Below the pieces are notes generated by a model that did not search any database, was not told the DNA's origin, and worked only from the letters and a program-made list of their open reading frames with translations. Shown one piece after another: positions 45,340-57,800 of a DNA stretch of 64,000 nucleotides. Source of the DNA: Impatiens glandulifera (Eukaryota > Streptophyta > Magnoliopsida > Ericales > Balsaminaceae); contig NC_061869.1 of the NCBI RefSeq assembly GCF_907164915.1, positions 38,998,840 through 39,062,839 of the forward strand, written 5' to 3'. The position numbers and the translations under genes were made by a program. How positions within the stretch are numbered: the stretch's first letter is position 1; each line of letters starts with the position of its first letter.

Positions 45340-48300
45340 GAAGACCAACTGAAGTTGCACACAACTTCAGTTTCTCATTTGTCACAGCTTTCGTCAACAT
45401 ATCAGCTGGATTCTGACTCCCGGGAATCTTCTCAAGAGCTAATACTCCATCTTCTAAAGCTGATCAGATTAAATGATAACGAACATTTATATGCTTCGTC
45501 CTGCCATGATAAACATGATTCTTTGCCAAATGAATGGCACTCTAACTGTCGCATCGCAACACACTTCCCTCATAGTCTTGACCCAATTCTCGCAAAAAGG
45601 GTTGTGACCACATCATTTCCTTACCAGCTTCTGTCACAGCAACATACTCTGCCTCACAACTAGAAAGAGCAACAATCTTCTGCAATTTTGAAACCCAACT
45701 GATTGCAGTACCTCCCAGAGTATAAATATACCCTGTTGTGATCTTCCTACTATCAACATCACCACCATTGTCAGCATCAACATATCCTTCCAAACTCATA
45801 TTAGACTTTCGAAAACACAAAGCGAGACCCGTACTTCCTCTTAAATATCGTAGTATCCACTTTACTGCTTCCCAATGTTGTCTACCCGGATTGCTCATGA
45901 ATCTGCTAACAACTCCCACTGCATGTGCTATGTCTGGTTTTGTGCAAATCATCGCATACATAATACAACCAATGGCAGAGGCATACGGAACAGTTGTCAT
46001 GTAATTTTTCTCCTCCTCTATTGAAGGCGACTGATCTTTAGATAGTCTGAAGTGACTAACTAAGGGGGTAGTAATTGGTTTTGCATCATACAAGTTGAAC
46101 CTGCTAAGAACTTTCGTCACATATTCTTCTTGTGAAAGTTTGAGAACTTTTTCATCACTGAAAATTCTCATCCCAATGATTTGTTTAGCAGCACCCAAAT
46201 CCTTCATTGCAAACTTTTCAGACAACTCTTTCTTGGGCTTGTTAATCTCATACAAGCTTGCTCCAGCAATCAACATGTCATCAACGTAGAGAAGAAGAAT
46301 AATGTATGATTTATCAAACCTCTTGATATAGCAGCAATGATTAGCTTTACACCTCAAAAAATTGTTACTTTTCATGAAGCTATCGAACTTCTTGTACCAT
46401 TGCCTTGGAGCCTGTTTCAAACCATACAGACTCTTCTGAAGCTTACACACAAGCTCATCTTTTCCTTTGATTTCAAATTCTTCTGGTTGTCGCATATAAA
46501 TCTCTTCATCTAAATCACCATGAAGAAAAGCAGGTTTGACATCAATTTGTTGAAGATGAAGTTTTCTTTCACAACCAAACTCAAAATAGTTCTGATTGTC
46601 ATCAATTTAACTACTAAAGAGAAGATTTCATTATAGTCAATACCTTCTTTCTGTTTATATCCTTTCACAGTCAACCTTGCCTTGTATCTCATAGTTTTAT
46701 CATGTTATTTTTTAATCTTGAAGATCCATTTGTTGTGAAGTGTTTTCTTTCCCTTTGGTAGCTCAGTGAGCTCCCAAGTCTGATTCAACATCAAAGAATC
46801 CATCTCATCTTTCATAACAGACTCCCACTTAATCGATTCATCAGATTGTATTGCTTCCTCATAACATTCAGGTTCACCTCTATCTGTCAACAAGATATAG
46901 TTCAGAGATGGAGACCACCTCTCAACTGGTTTTCGATTCCTTGATGATCTTCTCAACTGTATAACCGGTGTTTGCTGATTTACCTCTGGGGCCACGTTCT
47001 CAACGATTTTATCTTCAACAACACATTGTTCTTCTTTGACAACCGGTGTATATTCAGCTGAAAATTCTCTCAAATCGACTATACCAGTCTTTTCCAACTT
47101 GGAATCACCATCTGATGTCTTTCCAACACAATCTTTGTAGAGAACCTATTCATTGAAGATAACATTTCTGCTACAAATGATCTTCTGATTTTGATTATCC
47201 CAGAAACGATAACCAAACTCGATATCACCATAACCAATGAAAAAACATTTATTAGACTTTTAATCAAGTTTGCTCCTATCACATTCATTAATATGAACAT
47301 ATGATAAACAACCAAACACTTTCAAATAAGAAGGTTTACATTTTTATTACTCCAGTTTTCTTCAGGAATTCTGAATTCAAGAGGAACAGAGGGTCTCTTG
47401 TTTATCAAATAGGCAGCAGTATTTATAGCTATTGCCCAGAAGGTTTTAGGCAGCCCTGCATGCAATCTCATGCTTCTCGCATGCTCGTTCAATGTTCGAT
47501 TCATTTGTTCAGCTACTCCATTCTCTTGAGGCGTTCGGGGAACAATCTTCACCATACTGATCCCATTCTCAGCACAATACTCTTTGAAATCTGAATTGAT
47601 ATATTCACCTCCGTTTTCGGATCTCAAGCACTTAACTTTCTGATTTGTTTCATTTTCAACCAAAGCCTTCCACTTCTTGAAAATAGCAAATAATTCAGAC
47701 TTGTGCTTCATAAAGTAAACCCATACTTTTCTTGTTGAATCATCTATAAAAGTCACATAGTAGTATGATCCGCCAATAAAAGAAACAGGTACAGGTCCCC
47801 ACACATCAGTGTGTACCAACTCTAGTCTTTCTTTCTTGAGTTCCTTCCCAATTTTTAAGAAACTCACTCGTTTCTGTTTTCCAAGAATGCAGTTTTCGCA
47901 TAACTGATATTCAACAGACTTCAGTTCTAATATCTGTCCATTCTTCAAAAGAATTTTTCATCCCTTTTCCACTCATATGGCCCAACCTGCAATGCCACAA
48001 CTCACTGTTCTTCGAGTCATCAACTACAGCAGCAACTGTTTCTTTACAAGTTGAAGTCGTGTATAACGTTCCAGTTTTGTGACCTCGAGCAACAACAATT
48101 TCTCCTTTAGTTACCTTCCACGCACCATTTCCACAACTGAAATTGTGACCTTCTTCATCAAGTTGTGTAACAGAAATCAGATTGCGCATTAAACCTAGAA
48201 TGTGTCTCACCTTATTAATCTTCCAAACAGAACCATTTGTCATCTTCAATTTGATGTCACCAATGCCAACAATATCCAGTGGCTCACCATCTACGAGATA

Positions 48301-48381
48301 AACTTTCCCACAGTTTTCAGCCACATAATTCGTCATTAATTCTTTGTGAGCAGTGGTGTGGAAAGACGCTCCTGAGTCCAA
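45340..48381 (-). pseudogene. Element F pol (protease, integrase, RT, RNase H), broken
   Basis: Protease DSGASFHTT (48379-48353), GAG-pre-integrase with LWHCRLGHMS, integrase with HTDVWGP, SENGGEY and PQENGVAEQMNR, RT with [12 protein letters not shown] and LLYVDDMLI (46280s), and RNase H with YVDADNGGD, LSSCEAEYVA and a degenerate C-terminus near 45340. Frame changes near 47930, 47320, 47090, 46700 and 46500. All catalytic motifs are still recognisable, so decay is moderate. Confidence 0.87.
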
Positions 48382-48384
48382 AAC

Positions 48385-49087
48385 TCATGCATCAGTGACA
48401 GATTCTGTAACAACGTTGCCTGCATCATTTTTATCATCACCATTTTTCTTCGGTGCTTTGCAGTTCCTTTTTAAATGACCCAGTTTACCACAATTCCAGC
48501 ACTCAAATGTCCTCCCAAACTTGGACGGACTCTTCCTGCTCCTTGACATAGATCTGCTCTTACCTCGGTTGAAATTTCTATCATTATCTCTTCCCATGTT
48601 TTCCACATTCAGAGCAGAACCTTGGAATGTTTCACCAGAATCAATTTTACGACCTCTTCAGCAAGAATACGATCTCTAACTTTAACAAATTTCAGTTTAG
48701 CATTTCCAACTGAATTACTAATTGCTGCCCTCATAGGTTCCCAACCATTCTTAAGTAAAAGAGTCTTTTCATTAAGTGTATCTTGTTGTTAGCAAATGGT
48801 TTCTCATACATATCAGAAAGAGTTTTCATCAGACCCATGGTGGTCTTCTCCTTTGCTACATTGTGAGCAACTGTCTTGGCTAGCGTCAATCGGACAACTC
48901 CCAAAACCTGTCTCTCAAGGAGTTTCCATTCAGCTTCATTCATCTTCTCTGGTTTCTCACTCAAAGGAACATGAAGCTTCTTTCCATAGAGATAATCTTC
49001 AATTTGCATTCTCCAGAAGGCATAATCTGTCCCATCAAATATTCCAATCCCATGTCCCATACTATTCTCACTTGCCATTGTTTCCAA
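48385..49087 (-). pseudogene. Element F gag
   Basis: ATG 49087. The start segment has GIGIFDGTDYAFWRMQIEDYL, typical of copia gag, and the CCHC knuckle CWNCGKLGHLKRNC lies near 48515-48474 after a Ser/Arg-rich stretch. A stop near 48731 and a frame change separate the two halves. Confidence 0.83.
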
Positions 49088-49117
49088 TGCTCAGATTTAG
49101 CCTAACTGCTCTGATAC

Positions 49118-49129
49118 CAATTGTTGGGA
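49118..49129 (-). other. Primer-binding site of element F
   Basis: TGGTATCAGAGC on the minus strand, two bases inside the LTR end. Confidence 0.92.
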
Positions 49130-49131
49130 TT

Positions 49132-49497
49132 TGTATCTCCCAAATCCAACCTGTTTGAAAACAATCTGTAAAAACACAAGAAAGAAGAACACAAGAACAC
49201 ACAAATTTATAGTGGTTCACTCAAATTGAGCTACATCCACTTCAGCCACCACCAGATTTACTATGAAGAAGAAAAGGAAAACAGAGTTTTTGCCTCACAC
49301 TTTATCTCTCTAGAATTTTGTCTTAACAATGTAAACCCTTAATAATTACTTATCTATAGGGTAAACATTCAGGTAATAAACCTAAATAACTTTGGTCAGA
49401 CCCAAGCCCAAAACCAAAAAAGAAAACCCAATAAACTCTAATTAACAATGTAGAGTTTATTATAAGTGTAGGCTCCATAACACAACATTATGTATTC
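49132..49497 (-). repeat. 5' LTR of element F
   Basis: TGTTGGGATT..ACACAACA, aligned along its whole length with 44902-45269. The TATA box copy is altered (TATCTATA on the plus strand near 49361), so this promoter is probably weakened. Confidence 0.92.
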
Positions 49498-49502
49498 ACC
49501 TT

Positions 49503-49660
49503 TACAAACAACCCTTATAAATGAGTAATTAGTCTAGAAACCTTAACTTATTTATACATGCAGGCTCAAGCTCATTAATAATTAATTAAACTCTAATTGC
49601 ATAAAAGACAATTAAGACCAACAACTTTCAATTTACTGAAAATCAATGTTTAAACTCACA
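49503..49660 (-). repeat. 5' LTR of element D, outer piece
   Basis: Continues LTR D after element F. Matches the reverse complement of LTR E through AGTAATTAGTCTAGA, CATTAATAATTAA, TAAAAGACAAT and the end TGTTTAAACTCACA. Confidence 0.78.
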
Positions 49661-51325
49661 CTGCCCCTATTTAACACAAATGGCTTATAGACTTCCTAAA
49701 CAAGTTGAGCATTTTATTACATAGTTGAGAGCCCAAACCCAACACGAAAACGTCGAAATGAAAATAGTCATCGTCGGATTCATGAAGAGTCTGTATTACC
49801 CGATGTTGGAGTAAACAACGGACGAGTATGTGGAATGATAGGGCTGTTGAGAATTGATAAATGAAAAGCTTCCATGTGGTATCCTGATAGCTACATGGCT
49901 CCACTAGTCTGGTCCATGTGGAAAAAATAATTTTCACTTCTTGGAAACCGGTTTTGAATTGATAGTTGATACTTATTATTTCTGATTCAATACGTGAACC
50001 CAACTGATGAATTTATAATTAGCTACAAAGTCTGGTTTGTTTTTGCATATTTTACTTTCGATCAATTTTCTATCTAAGGACCTCTCAAGTATTATTTAAA
50101 GTTTTAGAAAAAAATATAAAATAATTAGAATTAATTTTCTATAATTTATAAAATAATTATGAATTTAAAAGTATACCCAACCATAGGTCCTACCTACTGC
50201 TTCGATGGCAGAATGATTGTAGTGTCCATAATTTTTACTACATGTGTCCAAAAAATATGAAGAAAATTATAAAATTATTCTTACATTCTTTCTAAAATTT
50301 CGATATAAAAATCTCAATTTTGGACACATGGAAGGTTTAAGTCATTTTTTACTTAAATCGTTCATCGATTATAGACCATATCTTCTAGGTACTTCAGCTA
50401 AACTATGAAAAAATATGGCTCCTTTAAATCATAAACTATGGCATAAGTAGAATCTTTCGGAAAGAAAAGAAACAATGTTAGGTTTAGAATTTAAATATAT
50501 ATAAAAATTGTAACATGTAATGTTAAATCTCGAAAAACTAAATTTATTTCGGAATAGAGACAGTTCGTTTGGACGGACGTGTGAGCCACATCGTTGAGGC
50601 TCTTTCCCACACGTAATCAAGTACCGAGCCCAAAAGAATTTTTTGTATTTTTCTTTCTTAGTTTCTCAAGAAGTAAATTAAGTGGCGAGTCTTAAAACAT
50701 TGTCAAACGTACGTCAGCTTTGTTAAGTTCTATTTCGGGTCATAATCTCAATTTTGGTGAGACGACACCCGAGTGAGTTGCTTCCTCATCTTGTTTTATG
50801 GGATTCGAGTGGAAGATAAGTCAATAGACTTGACAAAACCTAATCAACATAAACATTTTTCTAAAAGTACTCGTTTTGATCCTACCATTAAAATCTCTCG
50901 TCTCATACCGTTGAAGCATTCGAGCGGAATGTAAGACATGAAACTCATACCAATTGTGAAGTACGAAAAAACCATTAAAAACGGGGTCAATGTTTTGAAA
51001 TTTTGAAAGAGCCAAAGAAGACGTATAAAACGATACACTAAATTGAACTTCATATATGAATTAGCTATAATAAATTGATATTTTACATTTAGCTCTTACT
51101 ATTGCATGTTTTAATCACGTGAATTGTAAGCAATATGTCCTAACCCATCATAATAATATGAATACATTTCATTTCAATTAAGGCACTTGTAACAAATCAT
51201 ACACATCCATATAAACACAGCTGGATTCATACCATTTTCAAGAGTTCAAAAAGGAAATAGACAAACTTTAACAACCAACTTGAAATAAGCAAAGAAGGAA
51301 GGATAGCCTACGACCAACTAGCCAA
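49661..51325. other. Intergenic region
   Basis: AT-rich DNA between element D and the MIF-like gene. Short open frames on the minus strand (49671-50003, 50844-51053) lack domains or splice-supported extension. The part next to 51325 should hold the 3' untranslated region of the MIF-like gene. Nothing else recognised. Confidence 0.6.
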
Positions 51326-52897
51326 TCAAAAAGTAGAGCCGTTGAAACCAAAGAACGATCGCTAAAACAAGGAAAACAGAGACATGCAGTTAGACTATGT
51401 TTGCTTACATGGAATTATAAATAAAAAAATTAATTGATTTTATAATTTATATATACAAATCACAAAATTAATAAAATATATTTTTAAAATCAAAACATAT
51501 CTACTCAGTTGCATAAGTTCAAAATAAATTTCCTGTAATATGGTAATTAGATCATTTTCCTAATCAAAGGGCATGCCAATTGATTAAATAGAGAATAATC
51601 TCACACCATATTGGAAAACAATATCACAGAGACAATAAAGTATTATAATCATTTAAGAAAATCTAAATACCAGCAATTGTAATTGGAAGGCGATGACCAT
51701 ATACCAAAGAACTAGACACATGAAAACTTGCATTTAAACCAAACCAATGTAAATCAAAGTAATGGGTGTGGCTACTGGCTACCTCTAAGCATGTGAGACT
51801 ATATAACTACTATAGCCAAAAATCAAAAGTAAGCAACTATAAGTTACTAATTAATCTCATAATTACATCCATAAATTATTATGATTTCTCGATATGTAAC
51901 ATCATAATATCCCCCACACGTCATGTTTCATTACTAGTTTGAGTTACATCCGGTTAGGACTCTAGAAATGACACTTTGTTCTCACAATATTAAAAGAGTG
52001 CCCTTCTTCACACATTGTTTCACCAATGGATCAGTTTTGTAATGCCTCAGACCCTCAGATCTGTTAGGTATATAAGACTATAAGCTATAGAAACCTTAAG
52101 AAAATCAACTGGTTCACCAAAGTCCAAACTCAAAATGTAATTATATCTCTTTAGCCTCACACTTATAATGAGTGTATAATAATTCTTTTTACCTTTGCAA
52201 TTCAAGATTTGTTCTCTGTGGATTGATCTTAGGTCATTTAAGCTACTTTGATGGGATTTCTTCCTTACACATTAAGTCACTTATATAATTTCTTGAAAGG
52301 AAAAAGAAACTAATTTGCTTGCTCTAATTCATATACCTTGAGTTTCCATAAGAAAGAAAAAGAAAAGACTTGTGAAGTAAAAGAAATGGTCAGAGAAGCT
52401 CACCTGAACATCATAAAACTTGATGTAAAACCTAGAACTCTGAATAGAGAGCTTAAGTTGGAGAATTTCGGCAATGGTTGTACTCAACTTTCCATTAACA
52501 CTTGGTCCTAGACCCCCAATTGAGATCAATTCTCCGTACGCAGCTGGTTCTTCTGTCCCAGAAAAAGCCATGGGAACGCTTCCTTCCAACAGAATCATCA
52601 CATACTGAAAATCCCACAAATAAAATGAAAATCCGTGAATCAATAGCAATAAGAACAAGAAAAGAAACATAAATTTCTTGGAGTAATTTCATCGAACAGT
52701 TGATAGTCATCAAGAGGTGAGAGTCTGACAGTGTCAATTAATTAACACAAACAAACATTCCAAGTTGAAAGAGAAAACGTACGAACCGATTCAGGTTTAC
52801 CGATGATCTTAGCAACAGCTTTGGTAGCATCCTTGAGAATATCGGAGGTGACCACGGTATCTACAGGGACATTAGTAAAGAGCTTTAAAGTCGGCAT
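51326..52897 (-). CDS. MDL: MIF/D-dopachrome tautomerase-like protein (115 aa), 3 exons
   Basis: Small tautomerase-superfamily protein related to macrophage migration inhibitory factor; plants have MDL proteins of this type. Minus-strand exons: 52897-52787 (37 codons), 52604-52404 (67 codons), 51361-51326 (11 codons and stop). All junctions are GT..AG in phase 0. Pro2 after the initiator Met is the catalytic proline of the superfamily. IIGKPES, YVMILLEGSVPMAFSGTEEP, AAYGELISIGGLG and RFYIKFYDVQ are family blocks. The tiny last exon encodes RSFFGFNGSTF, the family-typical C-terminus, over 1 kb from exon 2. Length is normal. Which MDL paralogue it is cannot be decided. Confidence 0.9.
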
Positions 52898-54097
52898 ATC
52901 CGTCTTTCGCTCTATATCTATTCAAGTCTTGAAACAGAATGAAGCTTGGAGAAGAATGGAAGATATATCTGGATGGCTTTCCTTTCCTTTGCTTTAGAAC
53001 CCCAAGCTCTCACTTCTTCACGGATTAATGCAGATAACGGTATTCTTAATTAGCTTATTTTGTATTCCTGCCATACAATTATCTATATAAATATATACGG
53101 AAATTTGTGAGATATCCTACAAAATTGGGGGTAATTGCAAAAAGTGCAGGAATAAAAAAATAAATAAATAAAAAAAGCGTTAGTGACCATTTTTACTGTT
53201 TTTTAACGATTTTGCCATGTCGGAGGTTGCGTGACGCAACGCAACCGAAATCGCGAGAATTTTTTTATTTTTTTTTGTCTCGCAACTAGGGTTGCGTGAC
53301 GCGACTGGGCAATTTTCTTTCCAAAAAAAATCATAATTAAAATTTTTTGAAAAAAAAAGAGTCACCATAGCTGTTTAATTTATGTGCTTATACTATCTAT
53401 TATTAGGCCTATCAGTGCGATCATTTCCTCAAATATCCCAACATATATATATATATTTACTTGTTTTTATAAGTCTTAATGAATTAATTTATAATTCTGA
53501 TTATATTGAGAATTTTGATAAACAATACAAAAAATATATAAAGTTTCATTTATTATATAAACCTATATTCTTTCGTTTATATATTGGATAATTTAGATTT
53601 ATTTTGTGTGCAGGATAGTTTGGATGCTTTACATGGTTGACATTAAAAATTAAATGTATAGAAGTTAGAAAAGTTTTTTTTTAATTGTTTTTTAACATTG
53701 AAGAATGTTACAATTATGTTAAATTTAAATTGGTTTAGTGTTTTAGTTATTGCGGTAAATTATTTAGCCAAATCAGATTTTGGTTTTAAATGATTTAGCC
53801 AAATCAGATTTTGGTTGTAAATTATTTTCATCTGATTAATATTAGGTCTAGATTGTTTGTTTTTCATTCAGTGGGAGTGATACTTTCTAAAATACATGTT
53901 CATCAATTTTCATATATAAAAATAAATAGTTGGATTTTAAATTAACTTTTAACATTGAGGTTCTATTCAAATATTTCTTATAATTTGTAAAGATTTATTT
54001 TGTTTTGTTATATATAGTTAGTTAGCACTTAGATTACTTGGTATTGCATACTTGATTATTTTGTGTGTATTTGCTTCTATGTGATGATTTATGTGAT
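52898..54097. other. Promoter region of the MIF-like gene and intergenic DNA
   Basis: A TATA-rich stretch (53080-53098) may be the minus-strand promoter. Near 53226-53310 the palindrome GTTGCGTGACGCAAC and a related GTTGCGTGACGCGAC occur about 65 bp apart around a T-rich stretch. A 29-bp direct repeat containing TTTAGCCAAATCAGATTTTG lies at 53762-53826. No gene is evident. The left end of the Mutator-like element should lie here, but I could not identify terminal repeats. Confidence 0.55.
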
Positions 54098-54766
54098 TTT
54101 TGATATGTTTGGCTGTTATGGGTCCAGAAAGTGTTGTTTCGGGGACCCGAAAGTATGATTATATAGTCCAGAAATTTGATTTTTATATGTTTTTTGAATG
54201 AACGGTCCCGAAAGTGTGGTTTCGGGACCCGAAAGTGTGGTTTCGGGACCCGAAAGTGTTGTATCGGGACCCGAAATGTGTTGTTTCGGGACCCGAAATG
54301 TGTTGTTTCGGGACCCGAAATGTGTAGTTTCGGGACCCGAAAATTGAATTTTGATATGTTTGGCTGTTATGAGTCCCGAAAGTATGGTTTCGGGACCCGA
54401 AATGGGTGGTTTCGGGACCCATAAATCGGATTTTGTAATGTTTGGCTGTTATGGGTCCCGAAAGTGTGGTTTCGGGACCCGAAATTGGATTTTGATTTGA
54501 TTGGCTGTTATGGGTCCCGGAAGTGTGGTTTCGGGACCTGAAATGGAGTGTTTCAGGACCCGAAATGGGTGGTTTCGGGACCCGAAATGGATGGTTTCGG
54601 GACCCGAAATGGGTGGTTACGGGACCCGAAATGTTGTTTCAGGACCCAAAATGGGTGGTTTCGGGACCCGAAATAGGGTGTTTCGGGACCCGAAATAGGG
54701 TGTTTTGGGACCCGAAATAGGGTGTTTTGGGACCCGAAATAGGGTGTTTCGGGACCCGAAATGAGT
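54098..54766 (+). repeat. Left palindrome array (upstream of the first long Ulp1 exon)
   Basis: About a dozen exact TTTCGGGACCCGAAA and a similar number with one change, spaced 20-27 bp apart by linkers like TGGGTGG or TAGGGTG. A longer phrase (ATGTTTGGCTGTTATGGGTC) recurs about four times. Lies before the acceptor at 54845, so probably in an intron. Confidence 0.9.
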
Positions 54767-54845
54767 AAATATTTGATTTTAAATGTTTATCTTTATCTGA
54801 TTATCTGTTTCATGTTTTTTAAATGTTTATCTTTTCTTTTTGTAG

Positions 54846-57800
54846 GGCAAATAAACGTAAAAGGAATGCCCAAGAAGCACCATATCCCAAAGCAGTTCCC
54901 AAATCCCCAAAAGCTCCCAAATTAGTTCCGAAATCCTCCAGAGCAGCAGCTCCCAAAGCAGCCCCCCACAACCTTTTTTTAACTAGGACATCTTCTTTTG
55001 GCTTTTTCAATCTTCTGCAACTACTGTCTAATGATCAAAAGGAGGCTGTGAAGTCAATAGGCTTTGGCCATCTACTTTCATTATCGCTTTCAAAATGCCC
55101 CGGGGAGATATCTCGTTATCTAGTCAGGCAGTTTGACTGTGATAAATGTTCTTTCACTTTAGAGAATGGAGAGGAAGTGAAAATCGAAGAAGAAGATGTT
55201 GAAATGATATTGGGTTTCCACAGAGGGGAGTTGGACATTGTAGAATATCAGAATAACGAGACTGATGACAAGCTGAAGGCATTTAGGACTCGATGGGGTA
55301 ACCCTCTTAATGGCGCTCCTTTAGTGACTGCTATGCCGACGAAAATGATTGAGAACAAAGTTGCTGACAACAATTTTAAGATAGACTTCGTATTATTTGT
55401 TGTCAGCTGCTTTCTCTGGTGTGATCACCTAGGTCAACTATCAAGGTATATCTCATTTCTGTTATTTCATTTGCATGACAACTTATATGACATGTTAATT
55501 AATCCACAAATATGTTTTTTTTCACTTGCAGGTATAGAATTCTGAAATCTATTTCAGATGTTCATAATATGAAGAAGTTCAATTGGTGCAAATTTGTACT
55601 TGAAGGATTAGTTCAATCATGCGCAAAAGTAAAGGAGAATGAAAAACGACATTTCCAAGGACCACAGACGTTCCTTATTGTAAGTTATCACTAATTAAAT
55701 TCTCTGTTTGCAAAAATAATTGGTTTTAATTAACATATGTTTGTTTTGAGTTGTGCTACGTGTATAGGGTGAGCAACCCACAACTGGGAGGAGTTAATGA
55801 CCGTCGATTTCCAATACTGTCATGTTGGAATGACACGACGTTGAAGTTTAGACTGGATACGGAGTTGGAAAATGGAGGATTCGGACACGGAAGCATTGTG
55901 GGACGAATTCCACTACCGGGGATGTGGGGGGAGAACGATGAGGAGGATAATGATGTGGGGGAGAACGAGGAGGAGGAGGATATGAATGAAGGGGTGTTTG
56001 AGACCCCAAACGCGGCGGCGGCAGCAGCAGCAGAACCTAGGAATAGGTCACCACCTCGGAAGAGGTCACCTAGGAAGAGGTCAGAACCAACACCTATGAA
56101 TGAAGGCCTACCACCTATGAATATAACACATATTAACACGGCAGCTCTGGACGTTGATAAACTGAGTTTTACAGAGAATTTGGCGTGGATTGCTAAATGT
56201 ACGTTGTTTATTGAAAAAGCCACGAGAAGACTGGAATCTTTAACTTCAGGCTGGGATGCAACGCCAATGTATGACAACGCCATCCACATAATTTATAGAG
56301 CAATGGACAGTAATAAACCTTTTAGGGATGCCATGCACAGATACTTCAAAGATCGAACACCCACTGAGGATGATGGGGTAAACGATCAGGACGCTCACAC
56401 TGAGGGGGCTCACACTGAGCGTGCTCACAGTGAGGGGGCTCACACTGAGGTGGCTCACACTGAGGTGGGTCAAAAGGGTGTTCTCGAAGAGGAAGATGAA
56501 GATGAAGTACCTGAAAATGAAAAAGATGGATCTCCAAGAAAAAGAAGGAGAAATCCAGTGCGACATATGAAAATTCCAGCATGCCTTAAATCTCCATACA
56601 TGACGCAGAACAAGCCGACGAAGATCATCGAGCCTGCACAAATTCATGATGTCGCGGGAAAAGAATTGGTTGCTTCCAAAAAACAGAAGAAATATCCCAT
56701 ACATATCATGGAACTTCCAGCAAGCCTTCAATCTGAATATATGAAGAAGAACAAGCAAAGAAATATAGAGTTATATCATTTTGTCAAGTTAGAATACCGA
56801 GATGAAGTCGTTGTGGGATTCATTTATGCAAGTGATTCGAATGCGAGGTAAATCAAGATTTCATAGTTTCATGTTTGTTAAATCATGTTTGTTTGGCTGA
56901 ATTAATGGTCCCGAAAGTGTGGTTTCGGGACCCGAAATAGGTGGTTTCGGGACCCGAAATACGTGGTTTCGGGGCCCGAAATAAGGTGTTTCGGGACCCG
57001 AAATAATGGATTTCGGGACCCGAAATATGTGGTTTCGGGGCCCGAAATATGTGGTTTCGGGACCTGAAAGTTTGATTTTTAACTTATTTTCTTCTTTATC
57101 TGGTTTCAGCAAGGAAGTATTCTATGTATCCGAGCTTACCAATATCAACATAGAGCAATTTCAATCAATGAAAAATGAATGCCATGTTGAAAGTGGGATT
57201 ATTGATGCGTGGGCAAACATGATCACTCTTCACTGTAAATCAACTTCCGACTCGAAAATAGTTTTTTCGACAGTCGTTTCTGTAAGTCTCTATATCTTTC
57301 ATTGTTGTTTAAACCAATTATCTCTTATTGTGATGTTGATTTCATTTGCAGGACTTTTGGAGAACGAAAGACCTTTTTATTGAAAGAATGATTGAAGAAA
57401 TGAGAATTTTCGAATTAACTCCCGAATACATGAAAACTGCTAAGCTGGTAAGTCCTTTTTTATATTATCTGATTTTTGATTATATGTGTCATCTGAATCT
57501 TGGTGATATTCTTGCAGATATGTTTCCCAATTTTATATGAAAATCACTATTATGTGGTTGTCATCAATATGCGAAACTAAGCAATTAAAGTCATCAACAA
57601 CCTCCCACTGGACCCAGATATTGAATGGGATGATAAATATGTCACAACTCGGCAATTGGTAATGTTGAAGTCTTTTTTACACATAATGTATTGACTTATT
57701 TGAAAGTGTTTATTAACTTCTTTGGTAAAATAGGTACAGAACGTTGTGGACTACTTCCAAACTATCGATCAAGGGATCGCATCCAAAATTTCCCAATTCC

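Larger units (their letters stand above)
44902..49497 (-). mobile_element. Element F: 4.6-kb Ty1/copia (Tnt1/Tork-like) retrotransposon
   Basis: LTRs at 44902-45269 (368 bp) and 49132-49497 (366 bp), primer site at 49118-49129, polypurine tract at about 45271-45282, and gag and pol in copia order between. Flanks are TTCTG (44897-44901) and TTATG (49498-49502), a target duplication with one change. LTRs differ by about 5% by eye. Inserted in LTR D in the same orientation. Confidence 0.92.
42340..49660 (-). mobile_element. Element D: degenerate copia element, host of insertions C and F
   Basis: Minus-strand order: 5' LTR in two pieces (49660-49503 and 44901-44782) split by element F, primer site (near 44780-44768, TTGGTAGCAGAGT), gag, a pol with a large internal deletion, then interruption by element C at 42340. 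LTR length without F is about 278 bp, close to the 276-bp LTR of element E, which has the same gag. The 3' part is missing, presumably beyond C in or past the gap. Confidence 0.8.

Noticed and set aside
54098..54766. Regular repeats with short linkers resemble a CRISPR array
   Set aside because: Eukaryotic context, linkers are only 5-12 bp and themselves similar, and the repeats occur in several places within a transposon.
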